Shown one piece after another: positions 23,010 to 33,405 of a stretch of 64,000 nucleotides of DNA (the stretch's first letter is position 1; each line of letters opens with the position of its first letter). The notes beneath the pieces are model-generated. The model saw nothing but the letters and a program-made list of their open reading frames with translations, had not been told where the DNA came from and did not search any database. The stretch is from Neomesorhizobium albiziae. Its GTDB lineage: Bacteria; Pseudomonadota; Alphaproteobacteria; Rhizobiales; Rhizobiaceae. The position numbers and the translations under genes were made by a program. The stretch covers positions 1-64,000 of the forward strand of contig NZ_FOSL01000012.1 in assembly GCF_900114255.1 (NCBI RefSeq), written 5' to 3'.

Positions 23010-26000
23010 TCAGCTGCACCCGGATGTACTTCCGCAGGTGTCGCACTTCTCGCAGGTGCCGTTGCGCACCATGGTGAAGTTCTGGCACTCCGAGCACATG
23101 TTGCCGGTGTAGCCCTGCATCACCGCCTTGGCGCGGCGTTCGGCGGCAAGCGCCTTGGCTTCGGCCTTGGCGGCCGCCGCGTCGGCCTGCGCCTTGTCGG
23201 AGAACAGCGCGGTCGTGGCCGAGCCTTCCGTCTCGTCCTCGAAGAGGTCCGGATGGTTTTCCTCGGCGATCTCCTCGGCCAGTTCCTTCGCCCGTTCCTC
23301 ATAGTCGCGCTTGAAGGCGGTGGCGCCTTCGCTGAGCTCGGTCACCACCGGCTTCAGCGCCGTCACGGTGGCTCCCGACGAGATGGCGCGCACGTTGGAG
23401 CCCGAAAACGCGGTGGGAGCGGCGCGCTGCGGGGCGGGGGTGACCGTTGCGGCCGAGCCTTTCGGCTCGCTGCTGCCGGCGACCAGCATCGGCTTGTGGC
23501 CGCGCGTCCAGCCGGTCGACACGAGGTTGGTCTTGCCTTCCTGGATGCCCTTGCCGAGCGCGGTGTTGCCGAAGTCGGACGTGTCGACATGGGCGAGGTC
23601 GTGGCGGCCGAGATAGGAGACGGCAAGCTCGCGGAACACGTAGTCGAGGATCGACGTGGCGTTCTTGATCGCGTCGTTGCCCTGCACCATGCCGGCCGGC
23701 TCGAACTTGGTGAAGGTGAAGGCCTCGACATATTCGTCGAGCGGCACGCCATATTGCAGGCCGAGCGAGATGGCGATGGCGAAGTTGTTCATCATGGCGC
23801 GGAAGGCGGCGCCTTCCTTGTGCATGTCGATGAAGATCTCGCCCAGCCTTCCATCGCCGAATTCACCGGTTCTGAGATAGACCTTGTGGCCGCCGACGAT
23901 CGCCTTCTGGGTGTAGCCCTGCCGGCGGTTCGGCAGCTTCTCGCGGTCGCGGTAGAGCCGTTCGACCACGCGCTCGACGATCTTTTCGGTGACCAGCGCG
24001 GCCTTGGCGGCGGCAGGTGCGGCGGCGATCTCGTCGATGATGTCGTCTTCCTCGTCGTCACCGGCCAGCAGCGAGGCATTGAGCGGCTGCGAGAGCTTCG
24101 AGCCGTCGCGGTAGAGCGCGTTGGCCTTCAGCGCCAGCTTCCAGGACAGCATGTAGGCTTCCTTGCAATCCTGAACGCTAGCCTCGTTGGGCATGTTGAT
24201 GGTCTTGGAAATGGCGCCCGAGATGAAGGGCTGCGCGGCGGCCATCATGCGGATATGCGATTCCGCCGAGAGATAGCGCTTGCCGATCTTGCCGCAGGGG
24301 GTGGCGCAGTCGAAGACGGCCAGGTGTTCGTCCTTGAGGAACGGTGCGCCTTCGAGCGTCATGGCGCCGCAGACATGGATGTTGGCGGCTTCGATCTCCT
24401 TGCGGGTGAAACCCAGCGCCGGCAGGATCTCGAACGAAAAATCGCCGAGCTGCTCGTCGGTGAAGCCAAAGGTCTCCTTCACCCAGTCCGCACCCAGCGT
24501 CCACTGGTTGAAGACGAACTTGATGTCGAAGGCGCTCTTCAGCGCGGCGTTGACGGCGGCGATCTTCTCGTCGGTGAAGCCTTTTGCCCTGAGCGAACCG
24601 GGATTGACGCCCGGCGCCTGGTTGAGATTGCCGTGGCCAACCGCATAGGCCTCGATCTCGGCGATCTGGCTCTCGGAGTAGCCCAGCGTGCGCAGCGCTT
24701 CGGGCACGGCGCGGTTGATGATCTTGAAATAGCCGCCGCCGGCGAGCTTCTTGAACTTCACCAGGGCGAAGTCGGGCTCGATGCCGGTGGTGTCGCAATC
24801 CATGACCAGCCCGATGGTGCCGGTCGGCGCGATAACGGTCGCCTGCGCATTGCGATAGCCATGCTCTTCGCCGAGCTCGATGGCGCGGTCCCAGGCAGCC
24901 TTGGCGTGTTCGCCAAGCTCGACCTGCTTCAGGTCGGAGGCGTTGAGCGGCACCGGGTTGACGGCAAGCTTCTCGTAGCCGTCGCGGTCGCCATAGGCGG
25001 CGCGGCGGTGGTTGCGCATGACGCGCAGCATGTTGGTGGCGTTGCGGTCGTAGTCGGGGAAGGCGCCGAGTTCGCCGGCCATCTCGGCCGAAGTCGCATA
25101 GGCGACGCCGGTCATGATGGAGGTCAGCGCCGCGCAGATGGCGCGGCCTTCCGCCGAGTCATAAGGAATGCCCGACGTCATCAGCAGGCCGCCGATATTG
25201 GCGTAGCCGAGGCCGAGCGTGCGGTATTCGTAGGAGAGCTTGGCGATCTCCTTGGAGGGGAACTGCGCCATCATCACCGAGATTTCGAGCACGACCGTCC
25301 ACAGGCGGACGGTGTGTTCGTAGCGGGAAATGTCGATGGTCCCGTCGGCGTTGCGATAGGGCAGAAGGTTGATCGAAGCGAGGTTGCAGGCCGTGTCGTC
25401 GAGGAACATGTATTCCGAGCACGGGTTCGACGCGCGGATCGGGCCGGCGGCCGGCGAGGTGTGCCAGTCGTTCATGGTGGTGTTGAAGTGCAGGCCGGGA
25501 TCGGCCGAAGCCCAGGCGGCGTAGCCGATCTTTTCCCACAGGTCGCGCGCCTTCAGGGTCTTCAGCACCTTGCCGTCCTTGCGGGCGGTCAGGTGCCAGT
25601 CGCTGTCCTGCTCGACGGCGCGCAGGAAGTCGTCCTTCAGCGAGACCGAATTGTTGGAGTTCTGGCCGGAAACGGTGAGGTAGGCCTCCGAATCCCAGTC
25701 GGTGTCGTAGGTCTTGAACTCGATGTCCTTGTAGCCCTGCTTGGCGAACTGGATGATGCGGTAGATGTAGTTCTCCGGCACCGAATTCTTCTTGGCGGCC
25801 TTGATCTCGCGCTTCAGCGCGGGATTGACGGCAGGATCGAAGCAGTCGTCGTCATGGCCTTCACAGTTGACGCAGGCCTTCAGGATGGCGGTCAGGTGCT
25901 GGCGCACGATCTTGGAGCCGGTGACGAGAGCCGCGACCTTCTGCTCTTCCCTGACCTTCCAGTCGATGTAGGCCTCGATGTCGGGGTGATCGGCGTCGAC

Positions 26001-26846
26001 CACCACCATTTTGGCGGCGCGGCGCGTGGTGCCGCCCGACTTGATGGCGCCGGCGGCGCGGTCGCCGATCTTGAGGAAGCTCATCAGCCCCGACGACTTG
26101 CCGCCGCCGGAAAGTTTTTCGCCTTCGCCGCGCAGCATCGAGAAGTTGGAGCCGGTGCCCGAGCCGTATTTGAACAGGCGCGCCTCGCGCACCCACAGGT
26201 CCATGATGCCACCCTCGTTGACGAGGTCGTCCTGCACGCCCTGGATGAAGCAGGCATGCGGCTGCGGATGCTCATAGGCCGACTTCGACTTGGTCAGCTT
26301 GCCGGTGAACGGATCGACATAGAAGTGGCCCTGTCCGGGACCGTCGATGCCGTAGGCCCAGTGCAGGCCGGTGTTGAACCATTGCGGCGAATTCGGCGCG
26401 ACGCGCTGGGTGGCGAGCATGTAGGCGAGTTCGTCGCGGAAGGCGCGGGCGTCTTCTTCCGACTTGAAGTAGCCGCCCTTCCAGCCCCAGTAGGTCCAGG
26501 TGCCGGCAAGGCGGTCGAAAACCTGGCGGGCGTCGATCTCCGAACCGTAGCGTTCATTTTCGGGAAGCTTGGCGAGTTCGGCCTCGTCAGCGACGGAGCG
26601 CCACAGGAAGGAGGGGACGTTATTCTCCTCGACCTTCTTCAGGCGGGCCGGCACGCCGGCCTTGCGGAAATATTTCTGGGCCAGGACGTCCGTCGCGACC
26701 TGGGAGAACTGCGCCGGCACGTCGATGCCGTCGAGGCGGAACACGACAGAGCCGTCCGGGTTCTTGATCTCGGAGAGCGCCTTGCGGAATTCGATCTCCG
26801 CATAGGCCGATTGACCGTCCTTGGTGAAACGCCGTTCGATCCGCAT
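23010..26846 (-). CDS. nrdJ: Class II (adenosylcobalamin-dependent) ribonucleoside-diphosphate reductase
   Basis: The 1278-aa enzyme reduces ribonucleotides to deoxyribonucleotides using a radical from adenosylcobalamin, with or without oxygen. The N-terminus ([20 protein letters not shown]), the [20 protein letters not shown] block, [12 protein letters not shown] with an active-site Cys, the N-x-C-x-E catalytic loop in [14 protein letters not shown], and [20 protein letters not shown] are all present. The C-terminus carries two Cys clusters (MCSECQNF and [14 protein letters not shown]), the zinc-ribbon/redox tail of the long rhizobial NrdJ. Length is normal for this form. It is transcribed alone; two NrdR boxes lie about 235-280 bp upstream. 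No B12-riboswitch box is visible. Confidence 0.97.
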   Translation of the reverse strand: MRIERRFTKDGQSAYAEIEFRKALSEIKNPDGSVVFRLDGIDVPAQFSQVATDVLAQKYFRKAGVPARLKKVEENNVPSFLWRSVADEAELAKLPENERYGSEIDARQVFDRLAGTWTYWGWKGGYFKSEEDARAFRDELAYMLATQRVAPNSPQWFNTGLHWAYGIDGPGQGHFYVDPFTGKLTKSKSAYEHPQPHACFIQGVQDDLVNEGGIMDLWVREARLFKYGSGTGSNFSMLRGEGEKLSGGGKSSGLMSFLKIGDRAAGAIKSGGTTRRAAKMVVVDADHPDIEAYIDWKVREEQKVAALVTGSKIVRQHLTAILKACVNCEGHDDDCFDPAVNPALKREIKAAKKNSVPENYIYRIIQFAKQGYKDIEFKTYDTDWDSEAYLTVSGQNSNNSVSLKDDFLRAVEQDSDWHLTARKDGKVLKTLKARDLWEKIGYAAWASADPGLHFNTTMNDWHTSPAAGPIRASNPCSEYMFLDDTACNLASINLLPYRNADGTIDISRYEHTVRLWTVVLEISVMMAQFPSKEIAKLSYEYRTLGLGYANIGGLLMTSGIPYDSAEGRAICAALTSIMTGVAYATSAEMAGELGAFPDYDRNATNMLRVMRNHRRAAYGDRDGYEKLAVNPVPLNASDLKQVELGEHAKAAWDRAIELGEEHGYRNAQATVIAPTGTIGLVMDCDTTGIEPDFALVKFKKLAGGGYFKIINRAVPEALRTLGYSESQIAEIEAYAVGHGNLNQAPGVNPGSLRAKGFTDEKIAAVNAALKSAFDIKFVFNQWTLGADWVKETFGFTDEQLGDFSFEILPALGFTRKEIEAANIHVCGAMTLEGAPFLKDEHLAVFDCATPCGKIGKRYLSAESHIRMMAAAQPFISGAISKTINMPNEASVQDCKEAYMLSWKLALKANALYRDGSKLSQPLNASLLAGDDEEDDIIDEIAAAPAAAKAALVTEKIVERVVERLYRDREKLPNRRQGYTQKAIVGGHKVYLRTGEFGDGRLGEIFIDMHKEGAAFRAMMNNFAIAISLGLQYGVPLDEYVEAFTFTKFEPAGMVQGNDAIKNATSILDYVFRELAVSYLGRHDLAHVDTSDFGNTALGKGIQEGKTNLVSTGWTRGHKPMLVAGSSEPKGSAATVTPAPQRAAPTAFSGSNVRAISSGATVTALKPVVTELSEGATAFKRDYEERAKELAEEIAEENHPDLFEDETEGSATTALFSDKAQADAAAAKAEAKALAAERRAKAVMQGYTGNMCSECQNFTMVRNGTCEKCDTCGSTSGCS

Positions 26847-27080
26847 TTTTCTGGTCCTCAGTCCCTATATATAGCACCTTCTGGGGGAAACCGCAGTCTC
26901 CGCGAAAGGCACAAATGTCCACCGCATTCCGGCCGTCCCCCAAGACTGCCGGTTCTCCATTCGCAGGTTCCCGCAGGCGGCCCGGCCACCCCCGGATTCC
27001 GGGGCTTCTGCCGGCTTTGCGCGGGACCCCGCGGTCCCTTGTCTGACGCCTGATTGTGTTTCCCCTCGTCGAGGAAGTTC

Positions 27081-27126
27081 ACACTATCTGGTGTCGTATG
27101 CTGCCCGCAAACACTAAATATAGTGT
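27081..27126 (-). promoter_or_regulatory. Tandem NrdR boxes upstream of nrdJ
   Basis: The downstream-most box on the plus strand, acactaaatatagtgt (27111-27126), is a perfect palindrome of NrdR-box form. A second, weaker palindrome, acactatctggtgt, lies at 27081-27094. Their centres are 31 bp apart, three helical turns, the spacing typical of tandem sites bound cooperatively by NrdR. They imply repression of nrdJ by the ATP-cone regulator NrdR, at a promoter roughly 235-280 bp from the start codon. Confidence 0.75.
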
Positions 27127-27803
27127 TAACAACATATTTATTCCAGTGCCCGATCCCCGTTTTCGACAACCAATCGGCACGCAAAAACCCACCGCTTCCG
27201 CCTGCCTCGCAGCAGGGGCGGAAAGCTGAAAACTTCACACATAATCCGGAAAAAGACCGGCCCGAGAACACTCCGGCCACGCCCGCAACAGGAGCGCATG
27301 ATCAATAAAAGGCGACTCGTACCGGCGCGTCAAGGATTCGTTTTTGTAGGAATTGTGACCCCAATATCTTGTGTGTCACTAATGTGGATAACGGGGAGAA
27401 GAAGGCCCGGAAAAGCGTGCTTTGTCGGGGTGCGGTGAAGGTGAGGAAATATTCTGATGGCGTATGATTTGCCGCCGTGCTTGCCCCAGGTCGGCGAATC
27501 ACCCGCGCGTCAGACGCGTGGGCGAGCGGTCGGTGGCTGGCAGGTTTCGGGGAGGCAGGGCTGGCGGATTTCCACGTCGGCAAGCTCGCCGCGCTGGGAT
27601 TGACCAACGGGCATTTCTGGCGTCCGCGGCTGGACTACAAGCGCGATGATGCGACCTTTGTCGTGGTGATCTGTCAGCTCTGGCGGTAACGCGGCTTGGC
27701 GTCATTCCCTCAAAATAGCGCTTGCGTCGAGAACTTCGCCTGCCTTACCAACTGGCGGATAGGGCGGATCGGGCCTTAGAGGCAATGGCGGGATGATCAT
27801 CGA
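27127..27803. other. Intergenic region between the nrdJ promoter and the hybrid kinase; no gene supported
   Basis: Several short overlapping frames exist (for example 27477-27689) but none has a recognisable product or ribosome binding site. The 230 bp between nrdJ and the NrdR boxes (26847-27080) would be a long untranslated leader; GC-rich inverted repeats are present there, but no known riboswitch is seen. Confidence 0.4.
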
Positions 27804-29690
27804 ATGATTGCAAGGCTGCGCAGGGCCATGCGCTTGCAGCTGTTGCCGCTGCTGCTGGGTTTTGTCGTTCTCACGGCGCTCGTCGGCACCCGCTCGTGGA
27901 TGATCGAAAGCCAGCGTGAAGCCAACGAGGCGGCGCGGCGGAGTTTTGAGATCGAGCGCCGCATGCTGGCAATGCTGTCGACGGTGCAGGATGCCGAAAC
28001 CGGTCAGCGTGGTTTCCTTTTGACCGGTGAAGAAGCCTATCTGGAGCCCTACAGTTCCGCGGTCAAATCGCTATCCGGCGAAGTGAAAGCGCTAAGGCAG
28101 TTGCTCGCTGGCAATTCCGCGAACCTGACGCAGATCGATCAGCTGCAGGCTGCGATAAGCGACAAGTTTGGCGAACTCGGGGAAGTCATCAAACTTTACC
28201 GCGATGGCAATCTGGACGGCGCCCTGGCGGTCATCCGCACGGATCGTGGCAAGGCAGCGATGGACCGCATCCGCGAGATCATCACCGAAGTTCGGCGCGC
28301 GGAAAATGCCACCATGCAGCAGAACCTGAGCGCTGCACATGCCTTGGACGCAAAGCTCCGCTGGGCTTCGATCGGGGCGCTTGCCGGCGTGCTGCTGCTG
28401 GGTATCTATGGCGTCGTTGATGCCCGGCGGCGCATGCACGTCGTCGAGGAGGCGCATGACAATCTGACCGCGACGAACAAGGCGCTCGAGAGTGAGATCG
28501 CGACGCGGCAGAAAGCGGAAGATCAGGTCCGCCAGATGCAGAAGCTGGAGGCGATCGGCCAGTTGACCGGCGGCATCGCTCACGATTTCAACAATATGCT
28601 CGCCGTCATCATAAGCGCGATGAACCTGATCCAGCGTAAGCTTGCGCGTGGCGAGACCGACATTGACAAGCTGGTTGATGGCGCGACGGACGCTGCCGGC
28701 CGCGCTGCCAGCCTGACCCAGCGCCTTCTGGCGTTTGCGCGCCAGCAGCCGCTTGCGCCGCAATTGCTCGATGCCAATCGCATGGTGGCCGGCATGTCAG
28801 ACATGCTGCGGCGGACGATCGGCGAAACCGTTCGCATCGAGACGGTGCTCGCCGGCGGGTTGTGGCGCTGCCATGCCGACACCAGCCAGCTTGAGAATTC
28901 GATCATCAATCTTGCCGTCAACGCGCGCGACGCCATGTCGGAAGGAGGCAGGCTGACCATAGAGACGGCCAACTGCCATCTCGACGACAGTTATGCCGCC
29001 GCGCACGCCGAGGTGCCGGCCGGCCAATATGTGCTGATCGCCGTCACCGACACCGGCGCCGGCATGTCGAAGGATGTGATTGCCAAGGCGTTCGAGCCGT
29101 TCTTCACCACCAAGCCGGTCAGCAAGGGCACCGGACTTGGGCTGAGCCAGGTCTTCGGTTTCGTCAAGCAATCCAACGGCCATGTCAAAATCTATTCAGA
29201 GCCGGGCGAGGGGACGACGGTAAAAGTCTACCTGCCGCGCTACTTCGGCGACGAGCAGACGGACGCTACGGCCACGGCGCGGCCATCGGCGGCAGCGCCC
29301 ACCGAGCTGGTGCTGGTGGTCGAAGATGACGAGCGGGTCCGTGTCGGCAGCGTCGAATCGCTGCGCGAACTGGGCTACCGGGTGGTGCATGCCGCCGGCG
29401 GCGAACAGGCGCTGGCGCTGCTCGACAAACATGCAGACATTTCGCTGCTGTTCACAGATATCGTCATGCCCGGCATGAGCGGCCGCAAGCTAGCCGACGA
29501 GGCAACGGCGCGGAAACCACATCTCAAGGTTCTTTATACGACCGGTTTTACCCGCAATGCCGTGGTTCACAACGGCACGCTCGATCCCGGCGTGAACTTC
29601 CTGGCCAAGCCGTTCACCATCGATCAGCTCGCAACGAAAGTGCGCGAGGTGTTGGATAAGGAAGAGGCCATAGTGGAAGCGGCGAAATAG
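27804..29690 (+). CDS. CHASE3 hybrid sensor histidine kinase with C-terminal receiver
   Basis: The 628-aa protein has an N-terminal membrane helix (LQLLPLLLGFVVLTALVGTR) and a CHASE3 sensor (ERRMLAMLSTVQDAETGQRG, FLLTGEEAYLEPY). A second helix (WASIGALAGVLLLGIYGVVD), a coiled coil and the kinase core follow: H-box AIGQLTGGIAHDFNNMLAVI, N-box NSIINLAVNARDAM, G1 VTDTGAGM and G2 SKGTGLGLSQVFGF. The C-terminal ~120 residues form a receiver with VVEDDERV and the acceptor Asp in LLFTDIVMPGMSG. It is an orphan hybrid kinase; the ligand and output are unknown. The 'AHDFNNML' H-box is the type common in rhizobial hybrid kinases. The ATG at 27804 precedes the first helix by ten residues. Confidence 0.9.
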   Translation: MIARLRRAMRLQLLPLLLGFVVLTALVGTRSWMIESQREANEAARRSFEIERRMLAMLSTVQDAETGQRGFLLTGEEAYLEPYSSAVKSLSGEVKALRQLLAGNSANLTQIDQLQAAISDKFGELGEVIKLYRDGNLDGALAVIRTDRGKAAMDRIREIITEVRRAENATMQQNLSAAHALDAKLRWASIGALAGVLLLGIYGVVDARRRMHVVEEAHDNLTATNKALESEIATRQKAEDQVRQMQKLEAIGQLTGGIAHDFNNMLAVIISAMNLIQRKLARGETDIDKLVDGATDAAGRAASLTQRLLAFARQQPLAPQLLDANRMVAGMSDMLRRTIGETVRIETVLAGGLWRCHADTSQLENSIINLAVNARDAMSEGGRLTIETANCHLDDSYAAAHAEVPAGQYVLIAVTDTGAGMSKDVIAKAFEPFFTTKPVSKGTGLGLSQVFGFVKQSNGHVKIYSEPGEGTTVKVYLPRYFGDEQTDATATARPSAAAPTELVLVVEDDERVRVGSVESLRELGYRVVHAAGGEQALALLDKHADISLLFTDIVMPGMSGRKLADEATARKPHLKVLYTTGFTRNAVVHNGTLDPGVNFLAKPFTIDQLATKVREVLDKEEAIVEAAK

Positions 29691-29752
29691 CTTTTCACGG
29701 CTGATCGAGGGCCGGTTTGGCTTCTCCGCCAAAGCTTGACGTCGATCGTTAG

Positions 29753-30475
29753 CTAGCTGTCCGCTTTTTCGTAGCGGGCGCGGCGTGCCTGCCGGTCCGC
29801 CTGCCAGGCCTCTTCCCACATCTTCATCAGCACGACACGGCGCTTGCCGAAGCGCTCGTCGCCCTGGCGGGCCGACCGCACCCGGTCGATGCGGAAATTG
29901 CGCAGCGCCTGCCGCATCGTGCACCAGGCGGCGAGGATGTGCTTGTCCTCGTAATAGGCGAGCGCGATCGGCCAGATCGGCCGTTCTGTCTCCGCGCCGT
30001 TCTCGTCGGCGTAGGAGATGTGAAGCGTCTTTTCCACCCGCATCGCCTCGCGCACGACGCCGAGCAGCGGCTCCTTGGCGGGTATGGCCGCGGCCTGGAC
30101 CGGCCATAAGCCGGTGGCGCCGATCTTGTCGCGCAAATCCTCGGGCGTCGCCGTGGCGATCTTGCCGAGCGCGCGCGCCGCCGCCTTGGCCAGGCTTTCG
30201 TCGGGGCGGCCTTCAACCCAGCGGGCGCCGAGCACCAGAGCTTCCAGTTCTTCCGGCGAAAACATTAGCGGCGGCAGGAAAAATCCGGGCCGCAGGATAT
30301 AGCCGACGCCGGCTTCGCCATCGATCGGCGCGCCGAGGCCGATCAGCGTCTGCACGTCTCGGTAGAGCGTGCGCACCGAAACGGAGAATTCCTCGGCCAG
30401 CCTTTCGGCCGTGATCGGCTGGCGATGGCGGCGCAGCGAATCCATGATGGCGAAAAGGCGCTGTGTCTTGTCCAT
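29753..30475 (-). CDS. YafY/DeoR-like regulator with HTH and WYL domains
   Basis: The 240-aa protein opens with a winged HTH (KTQRLFAIMDSLRRHRQPIT, AERLAEEFSVSVRTLYRDVQ). It continues with a WYL domain in which the usual W-Y-L is varied (EKTLHISYADENGAETERPI, WPIALAYYEDKHILAAWCTM). WYL domains sense nucleic-acid or nucleotide ligands. It is a stand-alone transcription factor; its own start faces upstream of the Pit gene on the same strand, 70 bp away. Targets are unknown. Confidence 0.85.
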   Translation of the reverse strand: MDKTQRLFAIMDSLRRHRQPITAERLAEEFSVSVRTLYRDVQTLIGLGAPIDGEAGVGYILRPGFFLPPLMFSPEELEALVLGARWVEGRPDESLAKAAARALGKIATATPEDLRDKIGATGLWPVQAAAIPAKEPLLGVVREAMRVEKTLHISYADENGAETERPIWPIALAYYEDKHILAAWCTMRQALRNFRIDRVRSARQGDERFGKRRVVLMKMWEEAWQADRQARRARYEKADS

Positions 30476-30545
30476 GATAATCGCTTCGATGCCGCTCGGT
30501 CCTGGCGCGATCAGAACATGCCGGGAGGACCGGCGGCAAGTTGTA

Positions 30546-32099
30546 CTAGGACACGATGCCGAGCAGGTAGAAAAACAATGCGGCCAGCCCCGCCGAGGCT
30601 GGCACCGTGGTCACCCAGGCGGCGACGATCGTCCTGACATGCGCGCGGCGCACCAATCGGCGGCGGATGATCTCCTGCTGCGAGCCTTTCTTGCCGCCGG
30701 CGCGCGGGTCCGCGGGGACAGGAGACGCAACGACCGGTTCCGGCAGCGCGGCCTCGTTGCGGAGCAGTTCGCTCTTGCGATGCAGGTAGGCGCGGCGCCG
30801 GATCGAGCTGATGGCTGACCACTCGCGGTAAAAGCCGACACCGAAGACGGAGCCCACCGCGATGTGGGTGGTGCTGACCGGCAAGCCGAGCCATGACGCG
30901 ACGATAACCGTGAATGCCGTCGACAGCGCAATGCAGAAGGCGCGCAGCGGATTGAGCTTGGTGATCTCGGCGCCGACGATCCGGATGAGGCGCGGCCCGA
31001 ACAGAAGCAGGCCGACGGAAATGCCGAGGGCGCCGATCAGCATCACCCAGAACGGCACCGTCGCTTCTGTGGAAACCGCGCCGGCGTTGGCCGAGATGAT
31101 CGCTGCCAGCGGTCCCACAGCATTGGCGACATCGTTGGCACCGTGCGCGAAGGACAAAAGCCCGGCCGAAATGACGAGCGGGATGACGAACAAGCGCCTG
31201 AGCGACTGGTTGCGGTTTTCCAGCCCCTTGGATTGCCTGGCAACGATGCGATGGAAAACGACCCAGGCGGAGACGAAAAAGCCGGCGCCGATGGTGGCGA
31301 CAGTCGGTGTTTCCAGCACGATCACCTTGCCGATGCCGAGCGTTGCCAGATAGGCCGCGAAGGCGCCTGCCATGGAGGCGATCAGCAGCGGCACCCAGCG
31401 GCGCGCCGCGGCGATCTTGTCGTCCTTGTAGATGATCGCCGTTTCGACGAAGGCCAGCAAAAGGGCTGCGATGGCGCCGCCGAGCACCGGCGAAAAGACC
31501 CAACTGGCGGTGATCGCGCCCATGGACGACCAGTTGATTGCTGAAAGCCCGGCCGCAGCCGCGCCGGCGCCGACGACGCCGCCAACGATGGCGTGGGTGG
31601 TGGACACCGGCGCGTGCAGCCAGGTCGACAGGTGGATCCACGATGCCGAGGCAACGAGGGCGGCCACCATCACCCTGACCAGAATATCCGGATCGGAAAC
31701 GGTTTCCGGAAAGATGATGCCGCTGGCTATGGTCTCGACGACCCGCCCGCCTGCAAGCAGGGCGCCAGCGGTTTCGGCGACCGCCGCCATAATGAGTGCG
31801 CCGCCCAGGGTAATGGCACGGGCGCCGACCGCCGGCCCCACATTGTTGGCGACGTCGTTGGCGCCGATGTTGAGCGCCATGTAGCCGGCGATCGCGGCGG
31901 CGGCGATGACCATCGCGCCGCGTGGTTCGCCGAAAACGTAGAATGAGGCAACGATGGCCGCCGAGGCCAGGAAGAGCAGCGCCAAGCCCGGCGCGAAGAG
32001 GCCGCGTCCCAGGAAACGGGCGGCTTCCTCGACATTGGTGAATTTGTCGAGGTCCTTGTCGAGGATGCGTTTGGGGATCTTGCGGTTGGCCACGCTCAT
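30546..32099 (-). CDS. pit: Inorganic phosphate transporter, PiT family
   Basis: The 517-aa inner-membrane protein belongs to the PiT/PHO4 family of low-affinity phosphate (metal-phosphate) symporters. Both PHO4 signature repeats are visible: IGANDVANNVGPAVGARAIT in the first half and SFAHGANDVANAVGPLAAI in the second. Each is followed by a 'P(V)STTHA' motif (HAPVSTTHAIVGGVVGAG and LPVSTTHIAVGSVFGVGFY). About ten to twelve helices are seen. A cytoplasmic basic loop lies near the C-terminus (RRRAYLHRKSELLRNE). No pitA-type PhoU partner gene is adjacent. Confidence 0.92.
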   Translation of the reverse strand: MSVANRKIPKRILDKDLDKFTNVEEAARFLGRGLFAPGLALLFLASAAIVASFYVFGEPRGAMVIAAAAIAGYMALNIGANDVANNVGPAVGARAITLGGALIMAAVAETAGALLAGGRVVETIASGIIFPETVSDPDILVRVMVAALVASASWIHLSTWLHAPVSTTHAIVGGVVGAGAAAAGLSAINWSSMGAITASWVFSPVLGGAIAALLLAFVETAIIYKDDKIAAARRWVPLLIASMAGAFAAYLATLGIGKVIVLETPTVATIGAGFFVSAWVVFHRIVARQSKGLENRNQSLRRLFVIPLVISAGLLSFAHGANDVANAVGPLAAIISANAGAVSTEATVPFWVMLIGALGISVGLLLFGPRLIRIVGAEITKLNPLRAFCIALSTAFTVIVASWLGLPVSTTHIAVGSVFGVGFYREWSAISSIRRRAYLHRKSELLRNEAALPEPVVASPVPADPRAGGKKGSQQEIIRRRLVRRAHVRTIVAAWVTTVPASAGLAALFFYLLGIVS

Positions 32100-32190
32100 G
32101 TTCGAATCCGCAATCCCCGCGACAGATTACGGAGGCGATGCTGCAGTTTCATGTCGTTTACGGGAAATGCAAGCGGCAGGCCGGTGCAGA

Positions 32191-32685
32191 TCAGGCGTAG
32201 GCGCGGGGATTTTTGGCGAAGCGCGCGATCAGCTCGCCCAGATCCGCTTCCTTGACCCGGCTGACCGCATCGGCCGGCGCAAACCACTTGCGGTCGCGCT
32301 GCTTCTTTTCCGGCCAGGCGGTTGCCACCTCGTCGACTTCGAGCGGAAAGACCAGCACTTCGCAGCGCCGCTCCATGCCGCTCGAAAGCACCTTGCTGTA
32401 AAAATAACTGCCGATCTCGAAACGCGCGATGGCGCCGCCGATGCCTGCTTCTTCGGCGGCCTCGCGGGCTGCCGTGTCAAACAACTGCTCGCTGCCCTCG
32501 GGCCAGCCCTTGGGCAGCACCCAGCGGCCGGTGTCGCGGCTGGTGATCAGCATCACTTCCACGCCGGTCGGCGTCTTGCGCCAAGGCAAGGCAGCCACCT
32601 GCAGCCGGCAAGGCTTGCCTCCGAAGAGGCGCCTGACCCGCTCAGTTATGCGGTTGCGCGTGGTGTGGCTGACCATGCCGGACAA
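32191..32685 (-). CDS. NUDIX hydrolase (diphosphoinositol-polyphosphate phosphohydrolase-like)
   Basis: The 164-aa protein contains a complete Nudix box, GWPEGSEQLFDTAAREAAEE followed by AGI (GX5EX7REUXEEXGU), which binds the catalytic metals. It is flanked by VLPKGWPEG and by a second strand EVLVFPLEVDEVATAWPEKK. It hydrolyses a nucleoside diphosphate linked to another group; the 'VLPKG' entry resembles Ap4A and DIPP-type members. It lies 91 bp from the Pit gene on the same strand. The substrate is not known. Confidence 0.87.
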   Translation of the reverse strand: MSGMVSHTTRNRITERVRRLFGGKPCRLQVAALPWRKTPTGVEVMLITSRDTGRWVLPKGWPEGSEQLFDTAAREAAEEAGIGGAIARFEIGSYFYSKVLSSGMERRCEVLVFPLEVDEVATAWPEKKQRDRKWFAPADAVSRVKEADLGELIARFAKNPRAYA

Positions 32686-32967
32686 GGGTTTCCCTTACGT
32701 TGATTCGTTTGCCGCCTCAGGATTATCAGCGTTAATTATGTGTTTTAAAAGTAAAAACAACATGTAAATCCACCAAAAAATGTTGGCTATGCGACGGTAG
32801 CCTTTCAATGTCAAACAACATCAAAGCTGATGTCGTACAGAAATCCGCTCGAGTATCAGGCGGGGGTTAAGTTGGGCACAAGTATGCCGGCGCTCCGGAG
32901 GCTGCAAGATCGCTGCAAATTTAAACCGGAGCCCCGGTCCGCGTCTTCCCAACGCTTGCGCTAGGTA

Positions 32968-33306
32968 TCAATCCTTGCAGGCATCGTCTTCAGCCTTTGC
33001 GGCTGCTGTCTGATCGCCTTTTTGCTGCGCCTCGATGTCTTGCTGCGATGTTGCAAGGTTCTTGTTGCCGCCACCTTCCTCTGTCGCCAGCGGCATGGTC
33101 TTGCCGTCCTTCTTCACAGGCTCGTTCTGCATGGCGGACGCATCATTTTCGAGCGGTGCGTGGGTGCCGTCCTTGGCGATGCCGGTACTCGACTTGTCGT
33201 TGATCGACGCGGTCGTATCCGGATCCGGGCAGGCTGCGCCCGCCGATCCGGCAAACAGTGCCGCCACGGCGGCGACGGCGATAAATGTCGGGCGAATGTG
33301 TCTCAT
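32968..33306 (-). CDS. Small secreted hypothetical protein (112 aa)
   Basis: A signal peptide (PTFIAVAAVAALFAGSAGAA) leads into a polar, low-complexity mature part (DTTASINDKSSTGIAKDGTH, GGGNKNLATSQQDIEAQQKG). It has two Cys at opposite ends (AACPDPD and DACKD) that could form a disulfide. The composition suggests a disordered periplasmic protein. Similar small exported proteins are common in rhizobia; the function is unknown. The 282-bp gap towards the NUDIX gene shows no feature. Confidence 0.65.
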   Translation of the reverse strand: MRHIRPTFIAVAAVAALFAGSAGAACPDPDTTASINDKSSTGIAKDGTHAPLENDASAMQNEPVKKDGKTMPLATEEGGGNKNLATSQQDIEAQQKGDQTAAAKAEDDACKD

Positions 33307-33405
33307 CTCCGATCCTCCAAAGTTGCTGGTGGACTATGCCAACAGCCGAAGACCGGAAATGTTCCCGGATTTCCAGGGCGATCGGAACCGACGAATTGCG
33401 GCTGT

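Noticed and set aside
22851-27053. 1400-codon open frame on the plus strand
   Set aside because: It lies antisense to nrdJ, whose protein is clearly recognised. The long frame is a by-product of GC-rich codon use on the other strand.
26847-27080. Adenosylcobalamin riboswitch before nrdJ
   Set aside because: I looked for the conserved B12 box on the minus strand and did not find it; NrdR boxes explain regulation better.
27477-27689. 70-codon plus-strand frame upstream of the hybrid kinase
   Set aside because: No ribosome binding site or recognisable domain; several other frames overlap it equally well.
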